Origin: Methanobrevibacter sp.
GTDB lineage: Archaea > Methanobacteriota > Methanobacteria > Methanobacteriales > Methanobacteriaceae
Direction of reading: 5' to 3'
Length of the DNA stretch: 64,000 bases
Assembly: GCF_030539665.1 (NCBI RefSeq)
Contig: NZ_JAUNXR010000004.1
Location: 163,088-227,087 of the forward strand
The stretch's first letter is position 1. Each line of letters begins with the position of its first letter. Both the position numbers and the translations under genes were made by a program. The notes beneath the pieces were generated by a model. It did no database searches, was not told where the DNA came from, and worked only from the letters and a program-made list of their open reading frames with translations. Positions 18,436 to 26,717 of this stretch are shown here, piece after piece.

Positions 18436-18681
18436 ATGAGTTATAATGAACCAAGACCAGGATTTTATGAATTTGATAGTAAAGATGATTTTGTAGAATT
18501 TTACGCAGACCACAAAGACTGTATCAACGAAGGTATTGCAAATGGATCTCTTGAAGTTAAATTTTTAGATGATGTTGGTGACGCTTTAGTATCTGCTGAA
18601 CCAGACAATGAAGGAGATTTAACTGAAGTTATTGAAATCCTTCCAGATAACATTCAAGTTCATGTAATCAAACAAGACTAA
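18436..18681 (+). CDS. Small acidic protein, unknown
   Basis: An 81-residue strongly acidic soluble protein (MSYNEPRPGFYEFDSKDDFVEF...) ending NIQVHVIKQD. It has one cysteine, no membrane segment and no motif I can assign. Long leader, TATA box, strong AGGAGAT site and a GC-rich hairpin after the stop suggest a well-expressed, separately regulated unit. The same leader pattern recurs in front of a noncoding repeat at 19.1 kb. Confidence 0.65.
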   Translation: MSYNEPRPGFYEFDSKDDFVEFYADHKDCINEGIANGSLEVKFLDDVGDALVSAEPDNEGDLTEVIEILPDNIQVHVIKQD

Positions 18682-18710
18682 ATCATAGTTATTTAGTGAT
18701 GCAATATTAG

Positions 18711-18768
18711 TGTGGTTTGCCGTTGCTTTGGGCAGAGTCTTAACGATTATGGGTGGCGGCAAACCACA
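18711..18768 (+). ncRNA. GC-rich long-stem hairpin, terminator or small RNA
   Basis: A perfect 12-base-pair inverted repeat, TGTGGTTTGCCG and CGGCAAACCACA, separated by 34 bases that add several G-T pairs. It stands out from surroundings that are mostly A and T. It starts 29 bases after the stop of the 81-residue protein, and a T-run begins at 18783. It may be the terminator or 3' stabiliser of that mRNA, or a separate small RNA; no tRNA, RNase P or SRP features are present. Confidence 0.5.
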
Positions 18769-19105
18769 AGGCGAATTTAATACTTTTTTTTTCAATATTT
18801 TTAACAATTCTTATTTATTCATTGATTTTTTTATTTGATTAATTTGTTAATTTTCAATATTTTTAAAAATTTATATTTGATTGATGATTTTTTTATTTAA
18901 TTGATATGTAATTTTTTAATAATTTTAATATTTTATATTATTTTATTCATTTTTTAAATATAATGTTATATATCATGCGTTATATTATTAATTTGTTTAA
19001 TTTTTTTGTAATATTTTTAAATTTTGTTAATTTATTTTTTAATTTAATATTTTTTAATTATTTTTTTCAAAAAAAATTAAATCATGTTCATAGGTGGTAG
19101 AAACC
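18769..19105. other. Very AT-rich intergenic region
   Basis: About 340 bases of mostly T- and A-runs with no open frame. A CATAGGTGG copy at 19089-19097 matches the head of the 71-base repeats that follow. Confidence 0.4.
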
Positions 19106-19137
19106 TTTATATATTAGTTCTTACTAACTATTAGTAA
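19106..19137 (+). promoter_or_regulatory. Promoter and palindrome before the tandem-repeat RNA
   Basis: TATA box TTTATATAT at 19106-19114, then a perfect palindrome TTACTAA CTA TTAGTAA at 19121-19137. A leader follows that ends TTGTAGGAGATGTG at about 19181, nearly the same as the leader end of the 81-residue protein gene (GTTGTAGGAGATGTA), but no start codon follows. Confidence 0.5.
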
Positions 19138-19200
19138 TTAGCTTTAAGTTTTAGAGTTAATTGTTATATGCTTTAATACATTGTAGGAGATGTGAAGCAG

Positions 19201-19413
19201 CATTGGTGAATTTCTATGCCGGAGATGTAGGTAGGGAGATATAGGTATAGTTGCTTTGTCAGTGTTGTATGCATAGGTGAATTACTTTAATTGGAGATAA
19301 AATAAGGTAATAGATATAGTTATGGTAATTTGTCTGTGAATTCATAGGTGGTTTTGTCTATTATTGGAGATAAAAAAAGGTAATAGATATAATAATATGA
19401 TGAAGCCACCTAC
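19201..19413 (+). repeat. Three 71-base tandem imperfect repeats, noncoding RNA candidate
   Basis: Units begin at 19201, 19272 and 19343 (period exactly 71) with CATTGGTG or CATAGGTG, followed about 20 bases later by GGAGAT and then a GGTAATAGATATAGTT-like segment. Units two and three are the most alike. All frames are broken by stops, so this is not a protein repeat. The last unit's TAGGTGGTTTT can pair with GAAGCCACCTA at 19401-19411, just before a T-run. With its own promoter upstream, the region looks like a structured transcript of roughly 300 bases. Confidence 0.55.
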
Positions 19414-19427
19414 GGTTTGTTTTTTTC
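19346..19427 (+). terminator. Long-range terminator stem closing the repeat RNA
   Basis: TAGGTGGTTTT (from about 19346) pairs with GAAGCCACCTA (about 19401-19411) over eleven positions including three G-T pairs, then CGGTTTG and a seven-T run. It would end the repeat transcript just before the convergent asnB gene. Confidence 0.45.
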
Positions 19428-19477
19428 TAGTTTTCATTAAGATTATTGTTGATTATTTAGCTTTTTTTTTTTTTAAT

Positions 19478-20941
19478 TTATTTAAGATAATTGTTGATTT
19501 CAACTTCTTTAAGAACTTTTTTTCTAAGGATCTTATCGATTCCGGTTCCGTATTGGGCTGCCTTCTTGGCCCTGTATGCAAATTCGTCCGGAAGTCCAAG
19601 CTCTGATGCAAGATCTCTTAAAATGTTCTTACGGATCTTATCCTCTTTATTGGATATTTTGTATTCGACAGGAATATTCAATGCGAATTCAACAAGGTTC
19701 TTGTCCAAGAAAGGCAATCTGAGCTCGACGCCGTTTGCCATTGATACAGCATCGTCACGTTCCAGATTGACATGATACATGTTTTCGATGTCATGCCTCA
19801 ATTCTTCATCTAATTTTCCGCTTTCATATGATTTTAAATAGCGATTGTATCCTGCAAATAGTTCATCTGCCCCCTGGCCTGAAATGGCTACTTTTCCACT
19901 GTCTTCATGAATCATCTTGCAGGCCAGATATATGGTCATTCCCACTCCAATCTTCATAAGGTTGTTTTCCCCTATGAGCTTTACGACAGTTTCCAGGTTT
20001 TCCTTTACAATTTCTTTTGTAATTGGTTGGATTTTCAATGGAAGGTCCAGGAGTTCAGCCAGCTTCTTGCTTGCTATTACGTCCTTTGAGTTTTCTCCAC
20101 CTACAGAATAAAGTTTGATTTTCAATGGCTTGTTTTTAGCTATTTCCTTTAATAGGAGGGTCAGAAGGGTACTGTCAACCCCTCCTGAAAATATTACTGA
20201 AACTTCATCAAGGTAAAGGACCCTTTTTAAAACAGCCAATTTGAGCTTTGTTTCCAGCTGTTTTGAAATGTCTCCGATAATTGGAATTTGTTTTTGAGCT
20301 ATATTGTCAAGTGCAGCTGTAGATGTCCAGTTGTACAATATGTGTCCCGGTTTCAAGGTTTCAATATTTTCAAAATTCAGCTGTTTTAATGCATACTTTG
20401 AACTGGAAAATCCATTTAATTCATCACTTATTGCATAAAACATGGGTTTAACTCCAAGTGGGTCACGGCCGATGGCCAGGTTTTCACCATCCCACACAGC
20501 AAAGCTATAGTCCCCATCAAGCAATTTCAAAGTGTTTTTCACAGACTCCAAAAGATCGGACTCCTTGCTGTAGTAATATTCGATGATTCTAAGAATCAGA
20601 TAGCTGTCGGTAGTTATTTCTTCATCCAAATGTACCTTTCTTATGAAATTCGCCAATGACTTGAAATTATATATTTCTCCATTAAAAACCAATGTCAATT
20701 TCCCATTTGTTATTGGCTGATAGTTGCTTTCAGCTTCGCCTAAATTAAAAATGCTCAACAGATTCTGGCCCAAACCTAAAGAATATTCCCCATCATTACA
20801 GTCATCCAAGTCAATATCTAAAAAAAGTTCATCGTCCAAAAGCATTCCAGTGGAATCGGGACCTCTATTTTTAGTGTCTTTTAAAAGTTTTATCAAGTCG
20901 TTTCCTTTGAATTTTCCCTGAAGGCCTACAATTGAGCACAT
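19478..20941 (-). CDS. asnB: Asparagine synthetase, glutamine-hydrolysing
   Basis: Amidates aspartate to asparagine using glutamine and ATP. Starting at MCSIVG puts the catalytic N-terminal cysteine at residue 2, as required for class II glutamine amidotransferases; the frame runs 22 codons further upstream, but those residues are not part of the family. The first ~200 residues are the glutaminase domain (NGEIYNF, TDSYLI), and the rest is the synthetase domain with PP-loop FSGGVDSTLL and the SGQGADELFAGY motif. About 487 residues, within the range of archaeal and bacterial AsnB. Convergent with the repeat RNA. Confidence 0.94.
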   Translation of the reverse strand: MCSIVGLQGKFKGNDLIKLLKDTKNRGPDSTGMLLDDELFLDIDLDDCNDGEYSLGLGQNLLSIFNLGEAESNYQPITNGKLTLVFNGEIYNFKSLANFIRKVHLDEEITTDSYLILRIIEYYYSKESDLLESVKNTLKLLDGDYSFAVWDGENLAIGRDPLGVKPMFYAISDELNGFSSSKYALKQLNFENIETLKPGHILYNWTSTAALDNIAQKQIPIIGDISKQLETKLKLAVLKRVLYLDEVSVIFSGGVDSTLLTLLLKEIAKNKPLKIKLYSVGGENSKDVIASKKLAELLDLPLKIQPITKEIVKENLETVVKLIGENNLMKIGVGMTIYLACKMIHEDSGKVAISGQGADELFAGYNRYLKSYESGKLDEELRHDIENMYHVNLERDDAVSMANGVELRLPFLDKNLVEFALNIPVEYKISNKEDKIRKNILRDLASELGLPDEFAYRAKKAAQYGTGIDKILRKKVLKEVEINNYLK

Positions 20942-21065
20942 ATAAGATAATTTGATTTGGATTATTATTATATTTTTAGAATTTTTCTCTGGTAATTTGA
21001 TTAACATTTATTAATATAAAAAAATATATTTATTAGTATTATAGTAATATAAGGAGATTTATCAC

Positions 21066-21278
21066 ATGGAAATTAAAGAAGATGCAGAAAAAATCGTAGA
21101 AGAATTTTCAGAAAAATTGGCAGATATTCCAGATTTAGAGGAAACATGGTATATTACAGATAATTTAAATCTCACACGTAAAGATGAAGCTCATGAGAAA
21201 AATCCTGAAAAAATCTTAAGAAATGCACGTATTGATAAAGACGGAAATCTTATTGTTAAAAAGGCAGATTGGATTTAA
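21066..21278 (+). CDS. gatC: Archaeal GatC-like subunit of Asp/Glu-tRNA amidotransferase
   Basis: A 70-residue acidic protein, DAEKIVEEFSEKLADIPDLEETWYITDNLN, with the KNPEKILRNARIDKDGNLIVKKADW tail. This matches the methanobacterial GatC type, the small subunit that stabilises GatA-GatB in converting Asp-tRNA(Asn) or Glu-tRNA(Gln). As I recall, the M. thermautotrophicus gatC likewise sits beside the ACT protein and homoserine dehydrogenase genes. AAGGAG precedes the ATG. Finding it next to asnB, the other route to asparagine, is noteworthy. Confidence 0.75.
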   Translation: MEIKEDAEKIVEEFSEKLADIPDLEETWYITDNLNLTRKDEAHEKNPEKILRNARIDKDGNLIVKKADWI

Positions 21279-21301
21279 ATTTATTATAAAGGGGATTAAA
21301 T

Positions 21302-21787
21302 ATGAGAATGGATTTAGTTCTAGCTGTTCTTGATGTTCCTGGACAGTTAGTTACAGTTTTAGAACCTATTAGTGGATTAGGTGCAAATCTTGTTACAGTT
21401 ATCCATAAAAGAGATGTTAAAGATGACAAAGGCAAAATTCCTGTTCAATTAACTTTAGAAGGAAAAAGAGAAAATCTCAATAGGGTAATTGACAAATTCA
21501 ACGAGCTTGAAATTCCTATCCTTGAAATGGATGGAATTGTAAGAAAACTGATTGTAAGCACCATTTTAATCGGACACATTGTCGACAGTGACATTAGAGA
21601 TACCATGGATAAGATCAACGAATTGGATGGTGTTTATGTGGTTGGATTTGATATTCAGCTTAACGGGGAAAACAAATCATCTGCACTTCTTAATATTGAA
21701 ACCGATGTTGACAAAAAACAGCTAGTTTTTGATAGAGTTGAAGAAATAGCTAATGAAAAGCAATTATTAATGATTAATGAAGTTTAG
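21302..21787 (+). CDS. ACT-domain regulatory protein
   Basis: A 161-residue protein with an N-terminal ACT domain ([34 protein letters not shown]), the fold that binds amino acids as allosteric effectors. Residues 80-161 form a second, ACT-like half ([22 protein letters not shown]). It lies directly before homoserine dehydrogenase with an eight-base gap, and methanogen homoserine dehydrogenases lack a fused ACT domain, so it probably acts as a separate feedback subunit sensing threonine or methionine. That role is inferred. Confidence 0.85.
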   Translation: MRMDLVLAVLDVPGQLVTVLEPISGLGANLVTVIHKRDVKDDKGKIPVQLTLEGKRENLNRVIDKFNELEIPILEMDGIVRKLIVSTILIGHIVDSDIRDTMDKINELDGVYVVGFDIQLNGENKSSALLNIETDVDKKQLVFDRVEEIANEKQLLMINEV

Positions 21788-21795
21788 GGATTATT

Positions 21796-22815
21796 ATGAA
21801 AGATTGTAGAGTCATAATTATGGGATTTGGTGCAGTTGGACAAGGAATCGCTGAAGCCATTTCCCTTAAAAAAGAAATGATTAGAGAAGAGTATGGTGTA
21901 GATATAAAGATTGTCGCTGCTGCTGACTCTTCCACTTCCGCAATATGTCAAGATGGTTTGGATGAGCAATTGCTTCTTGAAACCAAAAGGGAAACCGGAA
22001 AATTAAGTGACTATCCTGAATACGGTGGTGAAAAGTCCAACCTAGACGTTTTGGATAGTGTTGATTATGATTGCCTGTTTGAAGCAACTCCAACCAATAT
22101 CAAGGATGGTGAGCCTGGAAGAAGCCTTACCTTAAAGGCATTTGATGAAGGGAAGGATGTTGTAACTTCAAACAAGGGATATTTGGCTTTAAACTTTGGA
22201 GAGATTATTGAAGCCGCCAAGGAAAACGATGTCCAGTTCAGATATGAGGCAACTGTTGGAGGGGCAATGCCTATAATCAACCTTGTTAAGGACACTCTTT
22301 CAAGCTGTAAAGTTTTCTCAATTGTTGGAATTTTAAACGGAACCACCAATTATATTCTTTCAAGGATGACAAGTGAAGGATCTTCTTATAAGGATATTCT
22401 CCGTGAATCCCAGGAACTTGGAATTGCTGAGACAAATCCTGAACAGGATGTTGAAGGTATTGATGCTGCATGTAAGACTGTTATTTTAGCTAATTCACTT
22501 TTGGGAATTCCTGCGACTTATAGTGATGTTAGTGTTGAAGGTATTTCCAACATCACTTCAGAAGCAATTGATTTGGCTAAAAGGGACGGCTATTTGATAA
22601 AGCTCATAGCTGAAGTATCTCCTGAACAGTTGAAGGTATCTCCTCGTCTTGTAAAAGAAGGGAGTGCTTATGATGTAAACGGTACATTAAACATGGCTAC
22701 CGTTAAAACTGACTTGGCAGGAGACGTTTCCGTAAGCGGTTTAGGTGCTGGTTCTCTTGAAACTGCATCTGCAATGTTAACTGACTTAATTAGTATTTTA
22801 AAACTTAAAAACTAA
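21796..22815 (+). CDS. hom: Homoserine dehydrogenase
   Basis: Reduces aspartate semialdehyde to homoserine for threonine and methionine. Residues: Rossmann motif [12 protein letters not shown] at 8-19, central TSNKGYLAL, and the signature [11 protein letters not shown] near 175, with [15 protein letters not shown]-like substrate residues (here [20 protein letters not shown]). Length 339 is that of the short form without a C-terminal ACT domain. Encoded after the ACT protein; metX, which uses its product, is elsewhere in the window. Confidence 0.96.
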   Translation: MKDCRVIIMGFGAVGQGIAEAISLKKEMIREEYGVDIKIVAAADSSTSAICQDGLDEQLLLETKRETGKLSDYPEYGGEKSNLDVLDSVDYDCLFEATPTNIKDGEPGRSLTLKAFDEGKDVVTSNKGYLALNFGEIIEAAKENDVQFRYEATVGGAMPIINLVKDTLSSCKVFSIVGILNGTTNYILSRMTSEGSSYKDILRESQELGIAETNPEQDVEGIDAACKTVILANSLLGIPATYSDVSVEGISNITSEAIDLAKRDGYLIKLIAEVSPEQLKVSPRLVKEGSAYDVNGTLNMATVKTDLAGDVSVSGLGAGSLETASAMLTDLISILKLKN

Positions 22816-22845
22816 TTTTCTTTTCTTTATTTTTTTCTTGATACT

Positions 22846-24075
22846 ATGAAATATGTAATTTTTATTCCAGATGGTTCTAGTGATTATCCTATTGATGAGC
22901 TCGGTGGTAAAACTCCTTTGGAAGTAGCAAATACTCCAAATATCGATGCTTTGGCCAGTAAGGGTATAGGCGGATTTACAAACAATGTTCCCGATAAGTT
23001 TACTCCAGGTTCCGATGTGGCCAATATGAGTATTTTCGGATATGATCCTGATGGCTGCTATACCGGTCGTGGCCCTCTTGAAGCGGGAAGTATGGGTATA
23101 GAAACAACTCCTTATGACATAATCTTCAGGTGCAACACAATAACAGAAGAGGATGGCAAAATTGAGGATTTCAATGCAGGCCACATCACATCTGAAGAGG
23201 CCGAAGTCTTAATGGAAGCATTAAACGAATACTTCAATGAAAAATATGATGACTTCAAGGGGAAATTTTATCCAGGAATAAGCTACAGGCATTTATTCGT
23301 ATACTCCTGTGAAAATGATAAGGATACAAAAATTTTGGATGAATTGGAAACAATGCCCCCTCATGACATTGTAGGTGAGGACATTGAAGAAAACACCTTA
23401 TGGAACGATGAGATAGCTATTGAAATTAAGAAAATCATGAAAGAATCAGAAGAGATTCTTGAAAATCATGAAATCAACAAAAAAAGGGTTGCCGAAGGTA
23501 AAAAACCAGCAAATATGGTCTGGTTATGGGGACAAGGAACAACCCCAGCATTACCTGACTTTAAAGAAACATACGGTTTGGATGGAGCTGTAATCACTGG
23601 TGTGGACTTGCTTAAGGGAATAGGTATCTTTGCAGGTCTTGACATAATTGAAGTTCCTGGAGCTACAGGTTTCTTTGACACTGATTACAAGGCTAAAGGA
23701 GAATATGCTATTGAAGGTTTAAAGGATCATGATCTTCTTTTGATTCATGTTGAAGCACCTGACGAGGCAGGTCATGCTCAAGACATTGAAGAAAAGGTAA
23801 GGGCCATTGAAAGAATCGACGAATTCATCGTAGGTCCTGTTCTGGACAGTCTTGAAGGACAGGATTACAAGGCGGCTATTTTGCCTGATCATCCGACACC
23901 TATTTCTGTTGGAACACATACTCGTGACAATGTTCCTATAGTGGTCTATTCAACAACAGCTGATGTCAGCGATGATGTTGAAAGATTTACAGAAAAGGAA
24001 GCTGAAAAAGGTTCCTTTGCATTTAAAGAAGGATTTAACTTAATTAATAGATTAATTAATGATGATTTTAATTAA
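22846..24075 (+). CDS. apgM: Cofactor-independent phosphoglycerate mutase, archaeal type
   Basis: Interconverts 3- and 2-phosphoglycerate in gluconeogenesis. It is an alkaline-phosphatase superfamily metalloenzyme: the N-terminal metal motif PDGSSDYPIDELGGKTPL, the nucleophile serine region GSDVANMSIFGYDP near residue 65, and the C-terminal metal residues in HVEAPDEAGHAQ and LPDHPTPISVGTHTRD. 409 residues fits the archaeal family. In methanobacteria a homologue has been suggested to act on homoserine as a kinase; position right after hom keeps that possibility open. Confidence 0.9.
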   Translation: MKYVIFIPDGSSDYPIDELGGKTPLEVANTPNIDALASKGIGGFTNNVPDKFTPGSDVANMSIFGYDPDGCYTGRGPLEAGSMGIETTPYDIIFRCNTITEEDGKIEDFNAGHITSEEAEVLMEALNEYFNEKYDDFKGKFYPGISYRHLFVYSCENDKDTKILDELETMPPHDIVGEDIEENTLWNDEIAIEIKKIMKESEEILENHEINKKRVAEGKKPANMVWLWGQGTTPALPDFKETYGLDGAVITGVDLLKGIGIFAGLDIIEVPGATGFFDTDYKAKGEYAIEGLKDHDLLLIHVEAPDEAGHAQDIEEKVRAIERIDEFIVGPVLDSLEGQDYKAAILPDHPTPISVGTHTRDNVPIVVYSTTADVSDDVERFTEKEAEKGSFAFKEGFNLINRLINDDFN

Positions 24076-24102
24076 TCTCAATATTTTTTTCGGGATTTTA
24101 AC

Positions 24103-25479
24103 ATGAATTTAACTGGATTCTCAGATTTGTTTAGAAACAAGGAAGGCTATTTATTTTCAAACAAGGCTTTGCTGTTTTTGTTCCTGCCATTGATTGGTGA
24201 AAAGCTGTTGGAAATGTTGGTGGGATTTGCAGATTCAATAATGGTTGCATCTCTTGGTGAGGCGGCAATTTCGGGGGTTTCACTTGTTGATTTTGTAATG
24301 CAGCTTTTAATCTTTAGTTTTGCGGCCCTGGCTGCAGGTGGAGCGGTAATTGCAGGGCAATACATTGGGGACAGAAAGCTTGACATGGCCTGCAAATCTG
24401 TAGATCAGCTATTGTGGTTTAATGCAATCTTTTCATTTGTTCTCATGATGGCAATATTGATTTTTAGATCAACTATCATTGGATTGTTGTTTGGAAGCAT
24501 TGAGGCTGACGTATGGGCAAACGCCGACAAGTATCTTGTAATTGCGGCCTTCTCAATTCCATTCATGGCTATTTTCAATGTAGGGGGAGCCATTTTCAGA
24601 ACCACTGGAAATTCATACCTGCCAATGAAGGTTCTTCTAGTATGTGATGTTTTGAATATAATTGGAAACGCCTATTGCATCTACTTTTTGGGAATGGATG
24701 TAACCGGTGTAGCTATACCAACGGTACTGTCAAGGTTCCTCTCTGCGGCAATTATAATATTTTTTGCCCTTAATCCGAAATATGAGCTTCATTTAACAAG
24801 ATCGTTAAGGTTCAGGTTTAACTGGAGGATGCTGAAAAACATTTTAGGTGTTGGAATCCCATATGGAGTTGAAAACGGATTGTTCCAGCTTGGAAGAATA
24901 TTGATTTTGAGTTTGGTTTCAACATTCGGAACAATGGCAATAGCTGCAAATTCAGTGGGATATGCATTAACAGTATTTCAGGTTTTGCCTGGCTTTGCAA
25001 TCAATTTGGGTCTTACCGTGGTCATATCTCAATGTGTGGGAGCTAAGGATTTTGAACAGGCAAAATATTACAACAAAAAGATTCTAATAATCATATTTGC
25101 TTCAATAACAACAGCCTCATTGGTGGTTTATGCAGCATTGCCTCAGATATTGGGAATTTATGGTTTATCAACTCAAACAGCTGAACTGACTGCTGAAATG
25201 ATATTATGGCATACCGTATTTTCAATAATAATCTGGCCAATTGCATTTTCACTTCCTTCAACATTTAGAGGGGCCGGAGACGCCAAATTCCCAATGTATG
25301 TTGGAATTATTGTAATGTTCTCCTGCAGAATCGGACTGTCCTATGTCCTATCTTTAAATTATGGGATGGGTGTAATTGGAACATGGTTTGCAATGTTCAT
25401 CGACTGGTTTGTAAGGGCAGGAGTCTATGTTTACAGGTACTTCTCAGGCAAATGGATGGAATTCAGAGCCATTGAATAA
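24103..25479 (+). CDS. MATE-family efflux transporter
   Basis: A 458-residue polytopic membrane protein with about 12 segments and the two-fold MATE repeat. GEKLLEMLVGFADSIMVASLGEAAISGVSL is the family's N-terminal signature; GGAIFRTTGNS and STFRGAGDAKFPM are the matching mid-repeat motifs. MATE proteins export cationic drugs or metabolites using Na+ or H+ gradients. The substrate cannot be told. It is 28 bases after apgM and 46 before the esterase. Confidence 0.92.
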   Translation: MNLTGFSDLFRNKEGYLFSNKALLFLFLPLIGEKLLEMLVGFADSIMVASLGEAAISGVSLVDFVMQLLIFSFAALAAGGAVIAGQYIGDRKLDMACKSVDQLLWFNAIFSFVLMMAILIFRSTIIGLLFGSIEADVWANADKYLVIAAFSIPFMAIFNVGGAIFRTTGNSYLPMKVLLVCDVLNIIGNAYCIYFLGMDVTGVAIPTVLSRFLSAAIIIFFALNPKYELHLTRSLRFRFNWRMLKNILGVGIPYGVENGLFQLGRILILSLVSTFGTMAIAANSVGYALTVFQVLPGFAINLGLTVVISQCVGAKDFEQAKYYNKKILIIIFASITTASLVVYAALPQILGIYGLSTQTAELTAEMILWHTVFSIIIWPIAFSLPSTFRGAGDAKFPMYVGIIVMFSCRIGLSYVLSLNYGMGVIGTWFAMFIDWFVRAGVYVYRYFSGKWMEFRAIE

Positions 25480-25525
25480 TTAAATATTTAAATGATGAAA
25501 ATTCATTCTTAACTTGGTGATATGT

Positions 25526-26320
25526 ATGGCATTATTTACAGGAGATTTCAAATCAAAAGAATTAAAAAAAAGCACACCAATTACAGTTATTCTACCTTCA
25601 GACAACATAAATTACTTGGAAGGCATTGATTCCAGTGCAAAGCCACCATTCAAGACATTGTATTTGCTTCACGGAATGTTTGGAAATAACGAAACATTTG
25701 TATATAATACTTTAATCAGGTCATTTGCAACAGATAACAATTTGGCAGTTGTAATGCCTAGCTGTGACAACTCATTTTATCTGAACAATCCTCCGGCTTA
25801 CGAATATTATTCAAATTATGTTGGGGAGGAATTGGTTAACTTTACAAGGGAAATTTTTCCATTGTCCACCAAAAGGGAAGATACATTTATTGCAGGATTT
25901 TCAATGGGTGGATATGGAGCTATAAGAACAGGTTTGCTTTATAACGATACATTCTCAGCTATTGGGGGAATTTCATCAGCATTGATAAGTCATAGGTTGA
26001 AATATGTTGTTGATGAATTTAAGGAAGTTGTGGATACCAAGGAATATCTTGAGTCTGTTTTTGGAGATTTGAGCAAGGTTGTTGGCAGTGACAAGGATCC
26101 TGAATTTTTGATTGACGAACTTTTGGAGAAAAACAAGGAGATTCCTAAAATATTCATGACTGTAGGTAAGAACGACTTCTTGAGGACAGAAAATGAGGCT
26201 TTTCACAAGTTTCTAGTAGAGAAGAACGTTCCGGTAACATTCAATGAATATCCTGGCGAACACACCTGGGATTTCTGCAATACACACATCGAGCAGTTCA
26301 TCAAATGGCTCGAACTATAG
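25526..26320 (+). CDS. Alpha/beta-hydrolase, putative esterase family
   Basis: About 264 residues of the esterase D/EstA type (PF00756-like). It has the oxyanion region LYLLHGMFGNNETF, the nucleophile elbow GFSMGGYGA near residue 132 and the catalytic histidine in PGEHTWDFC near the end; DFLRTEN supplies a likely acid region. The frame starts at a TTG at 25514, but GGTGATAT immediately before the ATG at 25526 sets the start. No signal peptide, so cytoplasmic. Possible activities are acetyl-xylan, S-formylglutathione-like or general ester hydrolysis; unspecified. Confidence 0.85.
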   Translation: MALFTGDFKSKELKKSTPITVILPSDNINYLEGIDSSAKPPFKTLYLLHGMFGNNETFVYNTLIRSFATDNNLAVVMPSCDNSFYLNNPPAYEYYSNYVGEELVNFTREIFPLSTKREDTFIAGFSMGGYGAIRTGLLYNDTFSAIGGISSALISHRLKYVVDEFKEVVDTKEYLESVFGDLSKVVGSDKDPEFLIDELLEKNKEIPKIFMTVGKNDFLRTENEAFHKFLVEKNVPVTFNEYPGEHTWDFCNTHIEQFIKWLEL

Positions 26321-26357
26321 GATTGGTTTCTCTTTCCAAACCAATCGCTTTTTTTTT
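26321..26357 (+). terminator. Strong terminator after the esterase gene
   Basis: A perfect nine-base-pair stem GATTGGTTT and AAACCAATC with an eight-base loop, followed by GC and a run of about ten T. It begins right after the esterase stop codon. Confidence 0.85.
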
Positions 26358-26717
26358 TAAATTTTATTAAAATATTTTGTTTCGAAATTTTTGTTTTTTT
26401 ATTTTAAAATTAAATATATTTGATTAATTTTTAAAATTATTTGTATATTGTGTTAAGCAAATGATATATTTTTTATTGTTTATTCAAAATTATAATATTA
26501 ATTATATGCTTTAAATTTAAATTTATATAAAATTATCAATTAAAATAAGGTTTTTTTTATAAATAAGCATTAATATTTTTTTATATGGGTTTATTTAATA
26601 AAAAACCAATATTATATATTTTTAATAAAGTTTATATAATTATTAAACATAATTTTAATTATCAAAATATATTTATATTTTTTAAAGATGTTTTGATATA
26701 TATTTTGGAGGAAATTC
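26358..26717. other. Leader and promoter region of the adhesin gene
   Basis: 360 very AT-rich bases. TATA-like TTTATATAA occurs at 26631-26639, about 79 bases before the start, and a second one near 26522. GGAGGAAATTC precedes the adhesin ATG. No gene is visible. Confidence 0.5.

Noticed and set aside
18711-18768. Hairpin as a tRNA gene
   Set aside because: No T-loop GTTCRA, no anticodon arm and a 12-pair stem with the wrong architecture.
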